From Dawidia soli (GTDB lineage Bacteria > Bacteroidota > Bacteroidia > Cytophagales > Cyclobacteriaceae), in contig NZ_JAHESC010000009.1 in the NCBI RefSeq assembly GCF_018598185.1, positions 62,001 through 126,000 of the forward strand: a stretch of 64,000 nt of DNA, in the 5' to 3' direction. The translations under genes were made by a program, and so were the position numbers. This document shows, in pieces, positions 17,110-25,554 of the stretch (positions are counted from its first letter, which is position 1; every line of letters begins with the position of its first letter). Under the pieces are notes generated by a model. The model was given only the letters and a program-made list of their open reading frames with translations. It searched no databases and was not told where the DNA came from.

Positions 17110-17288
17110 CCCGGGCATTTTTACCTGTACTGCTTCCAGCGGTATATCCTATTCATTTACTATTACAACGTACTAACCTACTGTCTACTGTACTGGGCAG
17201 GCTATGCATTTTGCTTCGCCTTGCCGGCAGACGGAAGGCAGGCTGGTGTATTCATAAACAGTTTATTTTTTCTTAAAGCGATCAACGT

Positions 17289-17936
17289 ATGGACATATAT
17301 AAGTCATTATTGGAAGGCAACCGTCAGTGGGTACAAGAGAAACTCGATGCGGACTCAGAATTCTTTACACGCCTGGCGCAAGGCCAAAGCCCACAGGTAT
17401 TATGGATCGGATGCTCGGACAGCCGTGTGCCTGCCAATGAAATCACCCGCACACAACCCGGCGACATCTTCGTTCATCGCAACATCGCGAACATGGTGGT
17501 GCACTCGGATATGAACATGCTGAGCGTACTGGACTATTCGGTCAATATCCTGAAAGTAAAACACGTGATCGTCTGCGGCCATTACGGTTGCGGCGGTGTA
17601 AAGGCGGCCATGGGCGAAGAGCAACACGGCCTGGTGGATAACTGGCTGCGCCATATCAAGGATGTGCGCGGTATGCATACCCACCAATTAAATGAAATCA
17701 AAGACCCGGAGGCCCGCGTCAACCGGCTTGTCGAGCTGAACGTAATCGAACAAGTCAACCACGTAGCAAAGACCTCTATCATTCAAAACGCCTGGAAAGA
17801 ACGAAACCTTCCCTACGTACACGGTTGGGTGTACGAGCTGAAGACGGGCTTGATCAAGGACCTGGAAATCACCATGGATGGCCAGACCTATCATGCCCCC
17901 GTCTACCGCATGGATGGTCAAGTAGTAACAGGTTAG
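17289..17936 (+). CDS. can: Beta-class carbonic anhydrase
   Basis: Zinc enzyme of 215 residues interconverting CO2 and bicarbonate in the cytoplasm. The zinc ligands are Cys42 and Asp44 in IGCSDSRVPANEIT, with the Asp-Arg dyad partner Arg46, and His98 and Cys101 in VICGHYGCGGVKAAM. The GDIFVHRNIANMV segment is also family-typical, and the length matches E. coli Can. It is followed 37 bp later by a SulP anion transporter, suggesting a shared role in bicarbonate supply. Confidence 0.96.
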   Translation: MDIYKSLLEGNRQWVQEKLDADSEFFTRLAQGQSPQVLWIGCSDSRVPANEITRTQPGDIFVHRNIANMVVHSDMNMLSVLDYSVNILKVKHVIVCGHYGCGGVKAAMGEEQHGLVDNWLRHIKDVRGMHTHQLNEIKDPEARVNRLVELNVIEQVNHVAKTSIIQNAWKERNLPYVHGWVYELKTGLIKDLEITMDGQTYHAPVYRMDGQVVTG

Positions 17937-17973
17937 GAAGTATAAATCGATTTTTTTTGAACGTCTGCGACAC

Positions 17974-19542
17974 ATGAAGACAGAATTTTCTTTTCAGAAT
18001 CTCAAATACGATATGTCCGCCAGCCTGGTGGTATTCCTGGTAGCCTTGCCCCTTTGTCTGGGGATAGGGTTGGCTTCCACAGGCCGGACAGATCTCGTTT
18101 TTTCAGGCATTATTGCCGGTATAGTGGGAGGCATTATTGTAGGCGGGCTTAGCGGCTCTTCCTTGGGTGTTTCCGGGCCTGCTGCCGGGCTTGTTGTGAT
18201 CGTGCTGGGGGCCATCAAGACCCTGGGCAGCTTTGAAGCGCTGCTCATGGCGGGCGTGCTGGCCGGTGCGATCCAACTTCTGGCGGGCTTCCTCCGGGCA
18301 GGGATCATTGCCTATTATTTTCCTTCTTCGGTTATCAAGGGCATGTTGGCGGCCATCGGCCTGACCCTGATCCTGAAAGAAATCCCGCATGCCCTTGGCT
18401 ACGACAAGGACTTTGTCGGCGACTTTGCCTTCGCGCAAGCGGATAGTCATAACACGTTTAGCGAAATCTATTATGCCATTCAATACAACAGTCCGGGCGC
18501 GATCCTGATCAGCATTGTGTCACTTGTGTTGTTGATCCTTTTTGAGCGGCCGTTCATGCGCAAGATCGGACTCTTCCGGTTCCTGCCGGGGGCGCTATTT
18601 GTCGTACTGACGGGCATTGCCCTGAATGCCTTGATGGCGGCCATCAACCCGGCCTGGATCCTTCGGAACGACCACCTGGTGCAGTTACCGGTGGCCTCTA
18701 CTGCCGGCGAGTTCCTGAGCTTTTTCACATTGCCGGACTTCGGCGCGTTGAGTAATCCGCAGGTATATGTTACGGCGGTCACACTGGCTATCGTGGCCAG
18801 CCTCGAAACACTCCTGTGCGTCGATGCGACCGACAAGCTCGATCCGTATAAGCGCAATACGCCGACCAACCGCGAGCTGAAGGCGCAGGGCGTGGGTAAC
18901 ATGATCTCGGCGATGATCGGAGGTCTGCCGATCACGCAGGTGATCGTACGGAGCTCGGCCAACATCAATGCGGGTGGGCGGAGCAAGCTGTCGGCCATGA
19001 TGCACGGTGGCATTCTGTTGCTGTCGGCGATCTTTATACCGCGGTTCCTGAACCTGATCCCGTTGGCCTCGCTGGCGGTGATCCTGCTGATGGTGGGTTA
19101 CAAGCTTTCCAAGGTATCGCTGTACCGTACCATGTACAAACTGGGTTGGGAGCAGTTCCTCCCCTTCTTCATCACGGTTGTTGCCATCCTGGCTACCGAC
19201 CTGCTGAAGGGTATCGCGATCGGGATGGTCTTTGCGATCTTCTTTATCCTGCGGAAGAACTACAAGCACGCCTATCATTACACACAGGAGAAGAACCACG
19301 ACGGCGAGATCATTAAGATCCGCCTGTCGGAAGAGGTGACGTTCCTGAACAAGGCGAGTATCCAGCTGAGCCTGGACGACCTGCCCGAGAATTCGAAAGT
19401 GATCATTGACGGTTCTCACTCGGTGGCGATCGACCACGATGTGCTGGAAATCATCCAGGACTTTAAGATGCAGACGGCACCCAACCGGAATATCAAGGTG
19501 GAGACCATCGGCATCCGGGATGTGGCGCTATCGAGCCATTAA
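17974..19542 (+). CDS. SulP family inorganic anion transporter
   Basis: Inner-membrane protein of 522 residues with about 11-14 transmembrane segments, starting with a family-typical LKYDMSASLVVFLVALPLCL. SSLGVSGPAAGLVVIVLGAI is the conserved SulP anion-binding region, and CVDATDKLDPYKRNTPTNRE is another SulP hallmark. The C-terminal 90 residues after the last membrane helix (HAYHYTQEKNHDGEIIKIRL onward) resemble a STAS domain, somewhat short. SulP members carry sulfate, bicarbonate or other anions. Placement directly after a beta carbonic anhydrase, as in several bicarbonate-transporter pairs, makes bicarbonate the favoured substrate (inference). Confidence 0.93.
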   Translation: MKTEFSFQNLKYDMSASLVVFLVALPLCLGIGLASTGRTDLVFSGIIAGIVGGIIVGGLSGSSLGVSGPAAGLVVIVLGAIKTLGSFEALLMAGVLAGAIQLLAGFLRAGIIAYYFPSSVIKGMLAAIGLTLILKEIPHALGYDKDFVGDFAFAQADSHNTFSEIYYAIQYNSPGAILISIVSLVLLILFERPFMRKIGLFRFLPGALFVVLTGIALNALMAAINPAWILRNDHLVQLPVASTAGEFLSFFTLPDFGALSNPQVYVTAVTLAIVASLETLLCVDATDKLDPYKRNTPTNRELKAQGVGNMISAMIGGLPITQVIVRSSANINAGGRSKLSAMMHGGILLLSAIFIPRFLNLIPLASLAVILLMVGYKLSKVSLYRTMYKLGWEQFLPFFITVVAILATDLLKGIAIGMVFAIFFILRKNYKHAYHYTQEKNHDGEIIKIRLSEEVTFLNKASIQLSLDDLPENSKVIIDGSHSVAIDHDVLEIIQDFKMQTAPNRNIKVETIGIRDVALSSH

Positions 19543-19608
19543 CCTAAACTTTGGAGTTGAATTCGGGGGTTGGACTGCCTGGCCGCCCCTGGATTCTTTT
19601 CTTTTCCC

Positions 19609-19616
19609 TATCTTCG
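19609..19616 (+). promoter_or_regulatory. Candidate -7 promoter box before tyrS
   Basis: TATCTTCG differs from TAnnTTTG at one base and sits 15 bp before the tyrS ATG, behind a pyrimidine-rich stretch. A CTG rather than TTG lies at the -33 position. Weak evidence. Confidence 0.35.
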
Positions 19617-19631
19617 CCCCAAAATCTGGTG

Positions 19632-20921
19632 ATGAAGAATTTTGTAGAAGAGCTTCGCTGGCGCGGCATGGTACACGACGTGATGCCGGGCACGGAAGAG
19701 CAGCTCAACAAAGAAGTTACGGCCGGCTACATCGGCTTTGACCCCACGGCCGACTCCCTCCACATCGGGCACCTGGTGCAGATCATGACGTTGGTGCACT
19801 TTCAGCGGTGCGGGCATAAACCCGTGGCCCTGGTAGGCGGGGCGACAGGCATGGTGGGTGACCCTTCCGGCAAATCGGCCGAGCGCAATCTCCTTTCGGA
19901 GGACGTGCTGCGTCATAACGTAGACTGCGTACGCAAACAGCTCGAGAAGTTCCTGGACTTTACCGGCGGCGCCAGCGGTGCCGAAATGGTCAATAACTAC
20001 GACTGGTTTAAGGAGTTCCGTTTCCTGGACTTTATCCGCGACGTGGGTAAGCACATCACCGTCAACTACATGATGGCGAAAGACTCCGTGAAGAAACGCC
20101 TGGAGGGCGAGAACGGATTGTCGTTTACCGAGTTTACGTACCAGCTCGTGCAGGGCTATGACTTCCTGTGGCTGTACGATAATAAGAATTGCAAGATCCA
20201 GATGGGCGGCTCCGATCAGTGGGGCAATATCGTGACCGGCACGGAGCTGATCCGTCGTAAGTCGGATGGTAACGCATTTGCCATGACGACCAAGCTCATC
20301 ACGAAGGCCGACGGCACCAAGTTCGGCAAGAGTGAAGGCGGTAACGTGTGGCTCGATCCGGCGAAGACTTCGCCTTACAAGTTCTACCAGTACTGGCTGA
20401 ATGTGTCGGATGAAGATGCCAAGAACTTCATTCGCATCTTTACCCTGAAAGAGCGGCAGGAGATCGAGGCGTTGATCGCCGAGCACGACCAGGCGCCACA
20501 AGAGCGTAAGCTGCAGAAAGCATTGGCGCAGGATATCACGATCCGGGTACACTCGGAGGCCGAGTATACAAAAGCCATTCAGGCGTCTAACGTACTGTTT
20601 GGTAACTCTACCACGGAAGATCTACAGGGTCTGGATGAGGGCATGTTGCTGTCGCTCTTCGAGGGTGTACCGCAGACAAGCATCAGCCGTACGGACTACG
20701 ACGCCACGGCTACGGTTACCGATCTGCTGTCGGTTGCCACGGGAAGCCTGGTGTTCCCATCGAAAGGTGAGGCCCGCAAGATGATCCAGGCGGGTGGCGT
20801 GAGCATCAACAAGGTGAAATTGACGGATCCCAATCAAAAGGCTTCGTTCGATCTGCTTCAGAATAAATACCTGATCGCGCAAAAGGGGAAGAAGAACTAC
20901 TATCTCATTACTGTACAGTAG
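19632..20921 (+). CDS. tyrS: Tyrosine--tRNA ligase
   Basis: Class I aminoacyl-tRNA synthetase of 429 residues that charges tRNA-Tyr. Start placed at ATG 19632 ([20 protein letters not shown]), because the longer reading from 19551 adds 27 unrelated residues. The class I motifs are [10 protein letters not shown] (HIGH, about residue 45) and [11 protein letters not shown] (KFGKS, about residue 230). [20 protein letters not shown] holds the tyrosine-recognition residues. The last 65 residues ([20 protein letters not shown] onward) form an S4 RNA-binding domain. It is followed by a strong hairpin terminator. Confidence 0.97.
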   Translation: MKNFVEELRWRGMVHDVMPGTEEQLNKEVTAGYIGFDPTADSLHIGHLVQIMTLVHFQRCGHKPVALVGGATGMVGDPSGKSAERNLLSEDVLRHNVDCVRKQLEKFLDFTGGASGAEMVNNYDWFKEFRFLDFIRDVGKHITVNYMMAKDSVKKRLEGENGLSFTEFTYQLVQGYDFLWLYDNKNCKIQMGGSDQWGNIVTGTELIRRKSDGNAFAMTTKLITKADGTKFGKSEGGNVWLDPAKTSPYKFYQYWLNVSDEDAKNFIRIFTLKERQEIEALIAEHDQAPQERKLQKALAQDITIRVHSEAEYTKAIQASNVLFGNSTTEDLQGLDEGMLLSLFEGVPQTSISRTDYDATATVTDLLSVATGSLVFPSKGEARKMIQAGGVSINKVKLTDPNQKASFDLLQNKYLIAQKGKKNYYLITVQ

Positions 20922-20945
20922 CAAGTACACGCTCCTGATAAAACG

Positions 20946-20973
20946 AAAGACCGCCCCGGGAGGCGGTCTTTTT
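20946..20973. terminator. Bidirectional terminator between tyrS and a barrel gene
   Basis: AAAGACCGCC pairs perfectly with GGCGGTCTTT around CCGGGA. The plus strand continues TTATTTT and the minus strand CGTTTTATC. It lies 25 bp after the tyrS stop and 36 bp after the stop of the convergent barrel gene, so it can serve both. Confidence 0.88.
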
Positions 20974-21008
20974 ATTTTAATCCTTTTAATCCTCCTACAA
21001 TGCGGTTA

Positions 21009-21599
21009 CTACTCGCCACCGAAGAGCTTGTAGCCCAGGGACAGTTGGATCACACCGTTCTTAACGTCGAAGTCGTCATCATCAGCAATATTGCTGAGGC
21101 CGATCGTGTAACGTGCCGTAGCATTTAACTTGCCGAAGTTCACACCAGCGCCGACGTTGAAACCCAGGTCGGTGCTTTTCAAGCCGTCCTTGACATCTTC
21201 GCCATCGAGCTCATCTACATCCGACTTTGTTTTGGCACTCATCAGAAATCCCAACTGCGGGCCTACGTGTATGTTGGCCGGACCGAAAGAATACATCAAG
21301 CTTACGGGGATTGAGATGTAATTTAAGTTGGTCGTAACATCTGCCTCGTCCAGCCCATCCATGTCGGTATATTTATATCCGACAGAATTGAACAACAATT
21401 CCGGTTGGAGCGATAAGGCGTCCGAGAATGCGACGTTTACGTAACCACCCACGTGAAAGCCTACCTTCATATCCGTGTCTTCCACATCACCGTTTACATT
21501 GGACAAGTTCACACCTGCCTTTGCACCTACGCTGAGCTGAGCAAAAAGTGTCGCAGTGCTAAATGCCACTGCCGCAACCGTAAAGAATAGTTTTTTCAT
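21009..21599 (-). CDS. Outer membrane beta-barrel protein (OMP_b-brl_2 type)
   Basis: Protein of 196 residues with the signal peptide MKKLFFTVAAVAFSTATLFA cut before QLSVGAKAG. The mature part alternates polar and hydrophobic residues as expected for 8 beta strands (LSVGAKAGVNLSNVNGD, FHVGGYVNVAFSDALSLQPE, FGFNVGAGVNFG-like strands), ending ...GVIQLSLGYKLFGGE. Acidic loops (ELDGEDVKDG, NIADDDDFDV) are prominent. It is a paralogue of the 21776-22354 gene: both share the QPEILF/QPELLF strand, YISIPVS/YINIPVI, VGPQLGFL/AGPQFGFL and the GYKL terminus. Ligand or role unknown. Confidence 0.9.
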   Translation of the reverse strand: MKKLFFTVAAVAFSTATLFAQLSVGAKAGVNLSNVNGDVEDTDMKVGFHVGGYVNVAFSDALSLQPELLFNSVGYKYTDMDGLDEADVTTNLNYISIPVSLMYSFGPANIHVGPQLGFLMSAKTKSDVDELDGEDVKDGLKSTDLGFNVGAGVNFGKLNATARYTIGLSNIADDDDFDVKNGVIQLSLGYKLFGGE

Positions 21600-21719
21600 A
21601 AAGGAATTTTATGGTTTAAAAAATAATAGTCGAATTTCCATAGAACCGGGCATTAATGCAAACGTTTGAACATCTATTTAATCGACGATTCCTGTTTATA
21701 CAACAAATTCACAGTCCAC

Positions 21720-21750
21720 AAAAAAAGCCTCTCCGTACAACGGAAAGGCC
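21720..21750 (-). terminator. Intrinsic terminator after barrel gene
   Basis: The minus strand reads GCCTTTCCG, loop, CGGAGAGGC followed by seven T (21720-21726). The stem allows one G-U pair. It lies 26 bp after the stop of the gene at 21776-22354. Confidence 0.85.
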
Positions 21751-21775
21751 CTATCATGTCGATACTTTCTATAGA

Positions 21776-22354
21776 CTACTTACCCAGCTTGATAAGCTTA
21801 TAGCCCACGGAGACTTGCCATACCTGGTTCTTGATCTTGCTCAGGTTAGGATCATCGTCATCGATCTTGCTTAAGCCGAGGTTATACCGCGCGTCCAGTG
21901 TCAAGCCGAAGGGAAGGTCCCAACCGGCACCCAACGCGAGGCTCACGTCGGAGCTTTTTACGGCGTCTTTAACATCCTGATCTTCGATCTCGGCGCGCGA
22001 CAAGAAGCCGAACTGCGGACCTGCCTGCAGGTTTATACCGGCGATGGTATACAGTTTCACAATGACGGGAATGTTGATGTAGCTGAAGTTCGCATCAAAA
22101 TCGCCGGTGTTCGTTTTAATCTTACTGCCCTGTTGTGAAAACAGGATCTCGGGTTGGATACCGATCTTGGTCAGTTTGATCAAGCCGAAGGCGCCGAAAT
22201 GATAGCCGGTACGGTTCTCAAATGTTCCTTGTGGGCTTGTACCGTCGAGCTTCGCAAAGTTAGGACCGGCCTTAATACCGATGGCCAGCTGTGCCTGTGC
22301 AAAAGTGTACATCGTTGCCAGCAGGAAGAATGAAGTAATGATGATTTTTTTCAT
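21776..22354 (-). CDS. Outer membrane beta-barrel protein (OMP_b-brl_2 type), paralogue
   Basis: Start placed at ATG 22354, giving the signal peptide MKKIIITSFFLLATMYTFAQ and a precursor of 192 residues; an upstream in-frame ATG at 22405 lies inside the promoter/terminator region and is rejected. The sequence parallels its neighbour at 21009-21599 strand for strand (LAIGIKAGPNFAKLDG, IGIQPEILFSQQG, NFSYINIPVIVKLY, AGPQFGFLSRAE, VSVGYKLIKLGK), so the two arose by tandem duplication. It has its own -7 box and terminator, so it is transcribed independently. Confidence 0.9.
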   Translation of the reverse strand: MKKIIITSFFLLATMYTFAQAQLAIGIKAGPNFAKLDGTSPQGTFENRTGYHFGAFGLIKLTKIGIQPEILFSQQGSKIKTNTGDFDANFSYINIPVIVKLYTIAGINLQAGPQFGFLSRAEIEDQDVKDAVKSSDVSLALGAGWDLPFGLTLDARYNLGLSKIDDDDPNLSKIKNQVWQVSVGYKLIKLGK

Positions 22355-22384
22355 AATCAGTTGGTTGAACAAGTCTTTCCACAA

Positions 22385-22392
22385 CAAAGATA
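22385..22392 (-). promoter_or_regulatory. Candidate -7 promoter box (TATCTTTG) for barrel gene
   Basis: On the minus strand TATCTTTG matches the TAnnTTTG consensus exactly, 30 bp ahead of the ATG at 22354. The -33 position is TTT rather than TTG, 17 bp upstream. The preceding gene's terminator lies directly upstream, so a promoter is required here. Confidence 0.55.
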
Positions 22393-22410
22393 GTGCCTTA
22401 TACACTAAAA

Positions 22411-22432
22411 AACCTCTCCCGAGGGAGAGGCT
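22411..22432 (-). terminator. Intrinsic terminator after barrel gene
   Basis: CCTCTCCC and GGGAGAGG pair around a two-base centre. On the minus strand the hairpin is followed by TTTTTT. It lies 23 bp past the stop of the 22454-23068 gene. Confidence 0.85.
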
Positions 22433-22453
22433 TTCTTATTGCGTAATAATTCA

Positions 22454-23068
22454 CTAGTTACCAATGACATAGCGGAAACCGAGGCTCGGGTTGAACGAAT
22501 CAACACCGAACACGAACTCTGATTGCTTGTCGTCATCAAAATCAGAATCGGTATTAGGATCGTAAGATGTGTACGAGATTCCACTTAACTGGAAGTCGAG
22601 TGACCACTTGTCGCTAATGAAGTATGCGAAGCCGGGCGACACGCGGAAACGGAACATGCTCGCTTTCAGCTCGTCGCCGCCGTCCGGGTCAACTTTCTGT
22701 GAGCCAAAGCCAAGCGCACCTTCGGCGAAGAAGGCGAACTTTTCGTTCGGTGTGAACATATAATAACGCGCGAAGGGTTCGAACAAAAATTCAGTCACCT
22801 TGTATTCGCCGCCGAAATCATCCCAATTCTCCCGGTTGCTGCTGGAAAATTCAAGGTTAAGACCAACGGCGAAATCATCGGCAACGAAATAGCCGAAGGA
22901 TGGTGTGAACGAAAATGTGTTGTTTGTTGCATCGTCGCCCCCGGTCTCTTGTTTTTGTGAATTATACCCGATACCACCGCCGAGTAACATGTTACCCGCT
23001 GTTGTCTGTGCTTGTGCATAGCCTGTTATGCCTGCGGCAAAAATGCAAATCGCGAAGAGTTTTTTCAT
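22454..23068 (-). CDS. Outer membrane beta-barrel protein (OMP_b-brl type)
   Basis: Precursor of 204 residues. The signal peptide MKKLFAICIFAAGITGYAQA is cut before QTTAGNMLLGGGIGY. The mature domain has the porin-family pattern: FTPSFGYFVADDFAVGLNLE, FEPFARYYMFTPNEKFAFFA, FRVSPGFAYFISDKWSLDFQ, and the C-terminal strand FNPSLGFRYVIGN ending in an aromatic-containing strand expected for BAM recognition. It belongs to a different barrel family from the two genes downstream. A truncated relative with the same signal-peptide and C-terminal pattern lies about 300 bp upstream. Confidence 0.9.
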   Translation of the reverse strand: MKKLFAICIFAAGITGYAQAQTTAGNMLLGGGIGYNSQKQETGGDDATNNTFSFTPSFGYFVADDFAVGLNLEFSSSNRENWDDFGGEYKVTEFLFEPFARYYMFTPNEKFAFFAEGALGFGSQKVDPDGGDELKASMFRFRVSPGFAYFISDKWSLDFQLSGISYTSYDPNTDSDFDDDKQSEFVFGVDSFNPSLGFRYVIGN

Positions 23069-23547
23069 ACGTGTTTTTTGTTGTTTAGATGTATAAATTT
23101 ATTATCCCAACTATACGAAAACCATTCGTATTGGTTACTGTTGAGTACCTTATTTAGCTCAGATCTCCCTCCTGGAAGTGTCAAACGTAGTCCATTCGTC
23201 TCCCCTCGCCGTCGGTTGATCGAGAATATTGTGTGCTTATGACCCCAAGGGCGACCGTTATGCAACGCGGTGATTTATAGCAAAAATTTACCACACCTGC
23301 ACCGTTGTGAATGGCCTCCCCCATAATGATGGGGACGCCGGTTACTGCCCCCTACAATAGCGGAAGCCTAGGTAAGGAGTCAGTGATGCTCCGAGGTTAA
23401 ACCTGCACTTGTCTGTGCTTGTACATAACCGGCGGCCAGCGCCAAGGCGCAAAGCGGTAAAAGTCTTTTCATTTTTTTCTCAGTGGTTAGACCGTCAATC
23501 TATAGTATAGATGTACGCTCTAACACCGAAAACCGTGCCAAAAAACG
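23069..23547. other. Intergenic region containing a decayed barrel gene
   Basis: A stretch of 479 bp without an intact gene. The distal part, 23342-23472, is the pseudogene listed separately. TACGTTTG at about 23181-23188 (minus strand) fits TAnnTTTG but lacks a -33 TTG. A CCCCAT/ATGGGG hairpin occurs at 23319-23334. The remainder (23069-23180) is AT-rich 5' sequence of the barrel gene. Confidence 0.5.
23342..23472 (-). pseudogene. Remnant of an outer membrane beta-barrel gene
   Basis: From ATG 23472 the minus strand encodes MKRLLPLCALALAAGYVQAQ, a clean signal peptide closely resembling that of the intact barrel gene at 22454-23068 (GYAQAQTTAG vs GYVQAQTSAG). The frame then stops at 23380-23382 after 30 codons. 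One frame over, the sequence continues GASLTPYLGFRYCRGQ and stops at 23342-23344; this matches the C-terminal strand of the same family (FNPSLGFRYVIGN). The body of the gene, roughly 170 codons, is missing. The simplest reading is an internal deletion of a former paralogue. It is too short and broken to make a functional barrel. Confidence 0.72.
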
Positions 23548-25554
23548 TTATTGCAACAAGCGGAGCAATTCGGGATCCACCGCATGCGGGAGCGTTACCT
23601 GCAAGGCATTGCCCTGTTGATCTATCCGGTTGATGGACGTGATTGCATGCTTATTACCGGCCCAGGCCCGACGGGCTATACCATTGTTGACATCAAAGAA
23701 TAACATGGACCGCAGCCGGCGTTCTGCCTCTATACTGCCGTCGAGCAGCATGCCAAAGCCGCCGTTGATCACTTCGCCCCATCCCACGCCGCCACCGTTG
23801 TGGATGGATACCCAGGTGGCGCCGCGAAAGGAATCGCCGATCACGTTGTGTACGGCCATATCGGCGGTAAAGCGTGAGCCATCGTATATATTGGACGTTT
23901 CCCGGTAGGGACTGTCCGTTCCCGACACATCGTGATGATCGCGCCCTAACACTACCGGGCCGATGTGTCCTACACGAATGGCGTTGTTGAAGGCCAGTGC
24001 CAGGGCTATGCGGCCGGCGGCGTCGGCGTAGAGTATACGTGCCCTGGATCCCACGACCAGTTTATTCTGTTGGGCTTGCCTGATCCACTGGATGTTATCG
24101 TGAAGTTGTGGGTGTATTTCGGACGGCGCTTCGCGTAGCATGGCTTCCAGCACTTCTGCGGCCAGCCGATCGGTGGTGGCGAGGTCTTCGTCTTTGCCGG
24201 AGGTGCATACCCAGCGAAAAGGGCCAAAGCCGTAGTCGAAACACAGCGGCCCCATTATGTCTTGTACATACGAAGGATACCGGAAATTGATACCGTCGGT
24301 GGCCATGACATCCGCCCCGGCGCGGGAGGCTTCGAGCAGAAACGCGTTGCCGTAGTCAAAGAAATAGGTGCCGCGCGTAGTATGTTTGTGAATCGCCCGG
24401 GCATGCCGGCGCAAGGACTCCTGCACGCTGTCGCGGAATGCCGCAGGATCTTCGGTCATGAGCCTGCCGGCGTCTTCGAAGCTCATGCCCGCGGGATAAT
24501 AACCACCGGCCCAGGGGTTGTGTAAGGAGGTCTGATCCGATCCGAGATCGATGTAGAGCTGTTCCTGATCGAATGTCTCCCATACGTCCACGATATTACC
24601 CTGATAGGCGATCGATACAACCTCTTTCTTTGCTTGTGCTGTGCGTACACGTGCGCATAAGGCGTCAAGGTTGTCTATGATCTCGTCTACCCATCCTTGG
24701 GCGTGGCGCTTTTCTGTCGCCTTACGGTTCACTTCCGCCACTACGGAGATGCATCCGGCGATGTTGCCTGCTTTGGGTTGTGCGCCGCTCATGCCGCCGA
24801 GGCCGGAGGTGACAAACAGCTTACCGGCCAGCCCCTCTCCTGCCCGGCTGATCATACGGCCGGCGTTGAGTATGGTGATCGTTGTGCCGTGTACAATGCC
24901 CTGCGGGCCGATGTACATATAGGACCCGGCGGTCATCTGTCCGTATTGTGTTACGCCCAGGGCATTAAATCGCTCCCAATCATCCTGCCGGGAGTAGTTG
25001 GGGATCATCATGCCGTTGGTGATCACTACGCGGGGTGCTTCGGGCGACGAGGGGAACAGTCCCATGGGGTGGCCGGAGTACATGTGCAGCGTCTGCTCGT
25101 CGGTGATCGTCGACAGGTATTGCATCGTGAGCCGGTATTGGGCCCAATTCTGAAATACCGCCCCGTTGCCTCCGTAGGTGATCAGCTCGTGCGGATGCTG
25201 GGCGACGGCGGGGTCCAGGTTATTCTGGATCATGAGCATGATGGCGGCGGCCTGCCGGGACTGCGCCGGATATTCGTGCAGCGGCCGGGCATACATGTCG
25301 TAGTCGGGACGAAAGCGATACATGTAAATTCGTCCGTAGGTGATCAGCTCCTGGTAAAATTCCGGCGCCAGCACGGCGTGGTGCCGTGGATGAAAATACC
25401 GCAGGGCATTTTGCACGGCCAGCTTTTTCTCGGCCGGTGTGAGTATATCTTTCCGCCGGGGCGCATGGCTCACGGTGGGGTCATACGCTTTTGCCGGCGG
25501 CAGTATCGCGGGAATGCCTTCGCGTATCTGCTCCTGGAAGGAACGTGTGGTCAT
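23548..25554 (-). CDS. hutU: Urocanate hydratase (long form)
   Basis: Cytoplasmic enzyme of the histidine-degradation pathway, adding water to urocanate to give imidazolone propionate with a tightly bound NAD+. The protein is 668 residues, longer than the typical 555-residue bacterial form and close to the eukaryote-like form common in Bacteroidota. ELITYGGNGAVFQNWAQYRL, MYSGHPMGLFPSSPEAPRVV, FVTSGLGGMSGAQPKAGNIA and FDYGFGPFRWVCTSGKDEDL are conserved urocanase segments, the last including the active-site Cys region. The ATG overlaps the stop of the patatin gene by 4 bp (ATGA). No hutH, hutI or hutG is nearby, so the pathway is split in this genome. Confidence 0.96.
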   Translation of the reverse strand: MTTRSFQEQIREGIPAILPPAKAYDPTVSHAPRRKDILTPAEKKLAVQNALRYFHPRHHAVLAPEFYQELITYGRIYMYRFRPDYDMYARPLHEYPAQSRQAAAIMLMIQNNLDPAVAQHPHELITYGGNGAVFQNWAQYRLTMQYLSTITDEQTLHMYSGHPMGLFPSSPEAPRVVITNGMMIPNYSRQDDWERFNALGVTQYGQMTAGSYMYIGPQGIVHGTTITILNAGRMISRAGEGLAGKLFVTSGLGGMSGAQPKAGNIAGCISVVAEVNRKATEKRHAQGWVDEIIDNLDALCARVRTAQAKKEVVSIAYQGNIVDVWETFDQEQLYIDLGSDQTSLHNPWAGGYYPAGMSFEDAGRLMTEDPAAFRDSVQESLRRHARAIHKHTTRGTYFFDYGNAFLLEASRAGADVMATDGINFRYPSYVQDIMGPLCFDYGFGPFRWVCTSGKDEDLATTDRLAAEVLEAMLREAPSEIHPQLHDNIQWIRQAQQNKLVVGSRARILYADAAGRIALALAFNNAIRVGHIGPVVLGRDHHDVSGTDSPYRETSNIYDGSRFTADMAVHNVIGDSFRGATWVSIHNGGGVGWGEVINGGFGMLLDGSIEAERRLRSMLFFDVNNGIARRAWAGNKHAITSINRIDQQGNALQVTLPHAVDPELLRLLQ

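Noticed and set aside
17207-17245. GC-rich imperfect palindrome around TTGCCGGCAGACGG
   Set aside because: Stem is only five bases with mismatches, and I could not find a second copy in the window; too weak to call a repeat.
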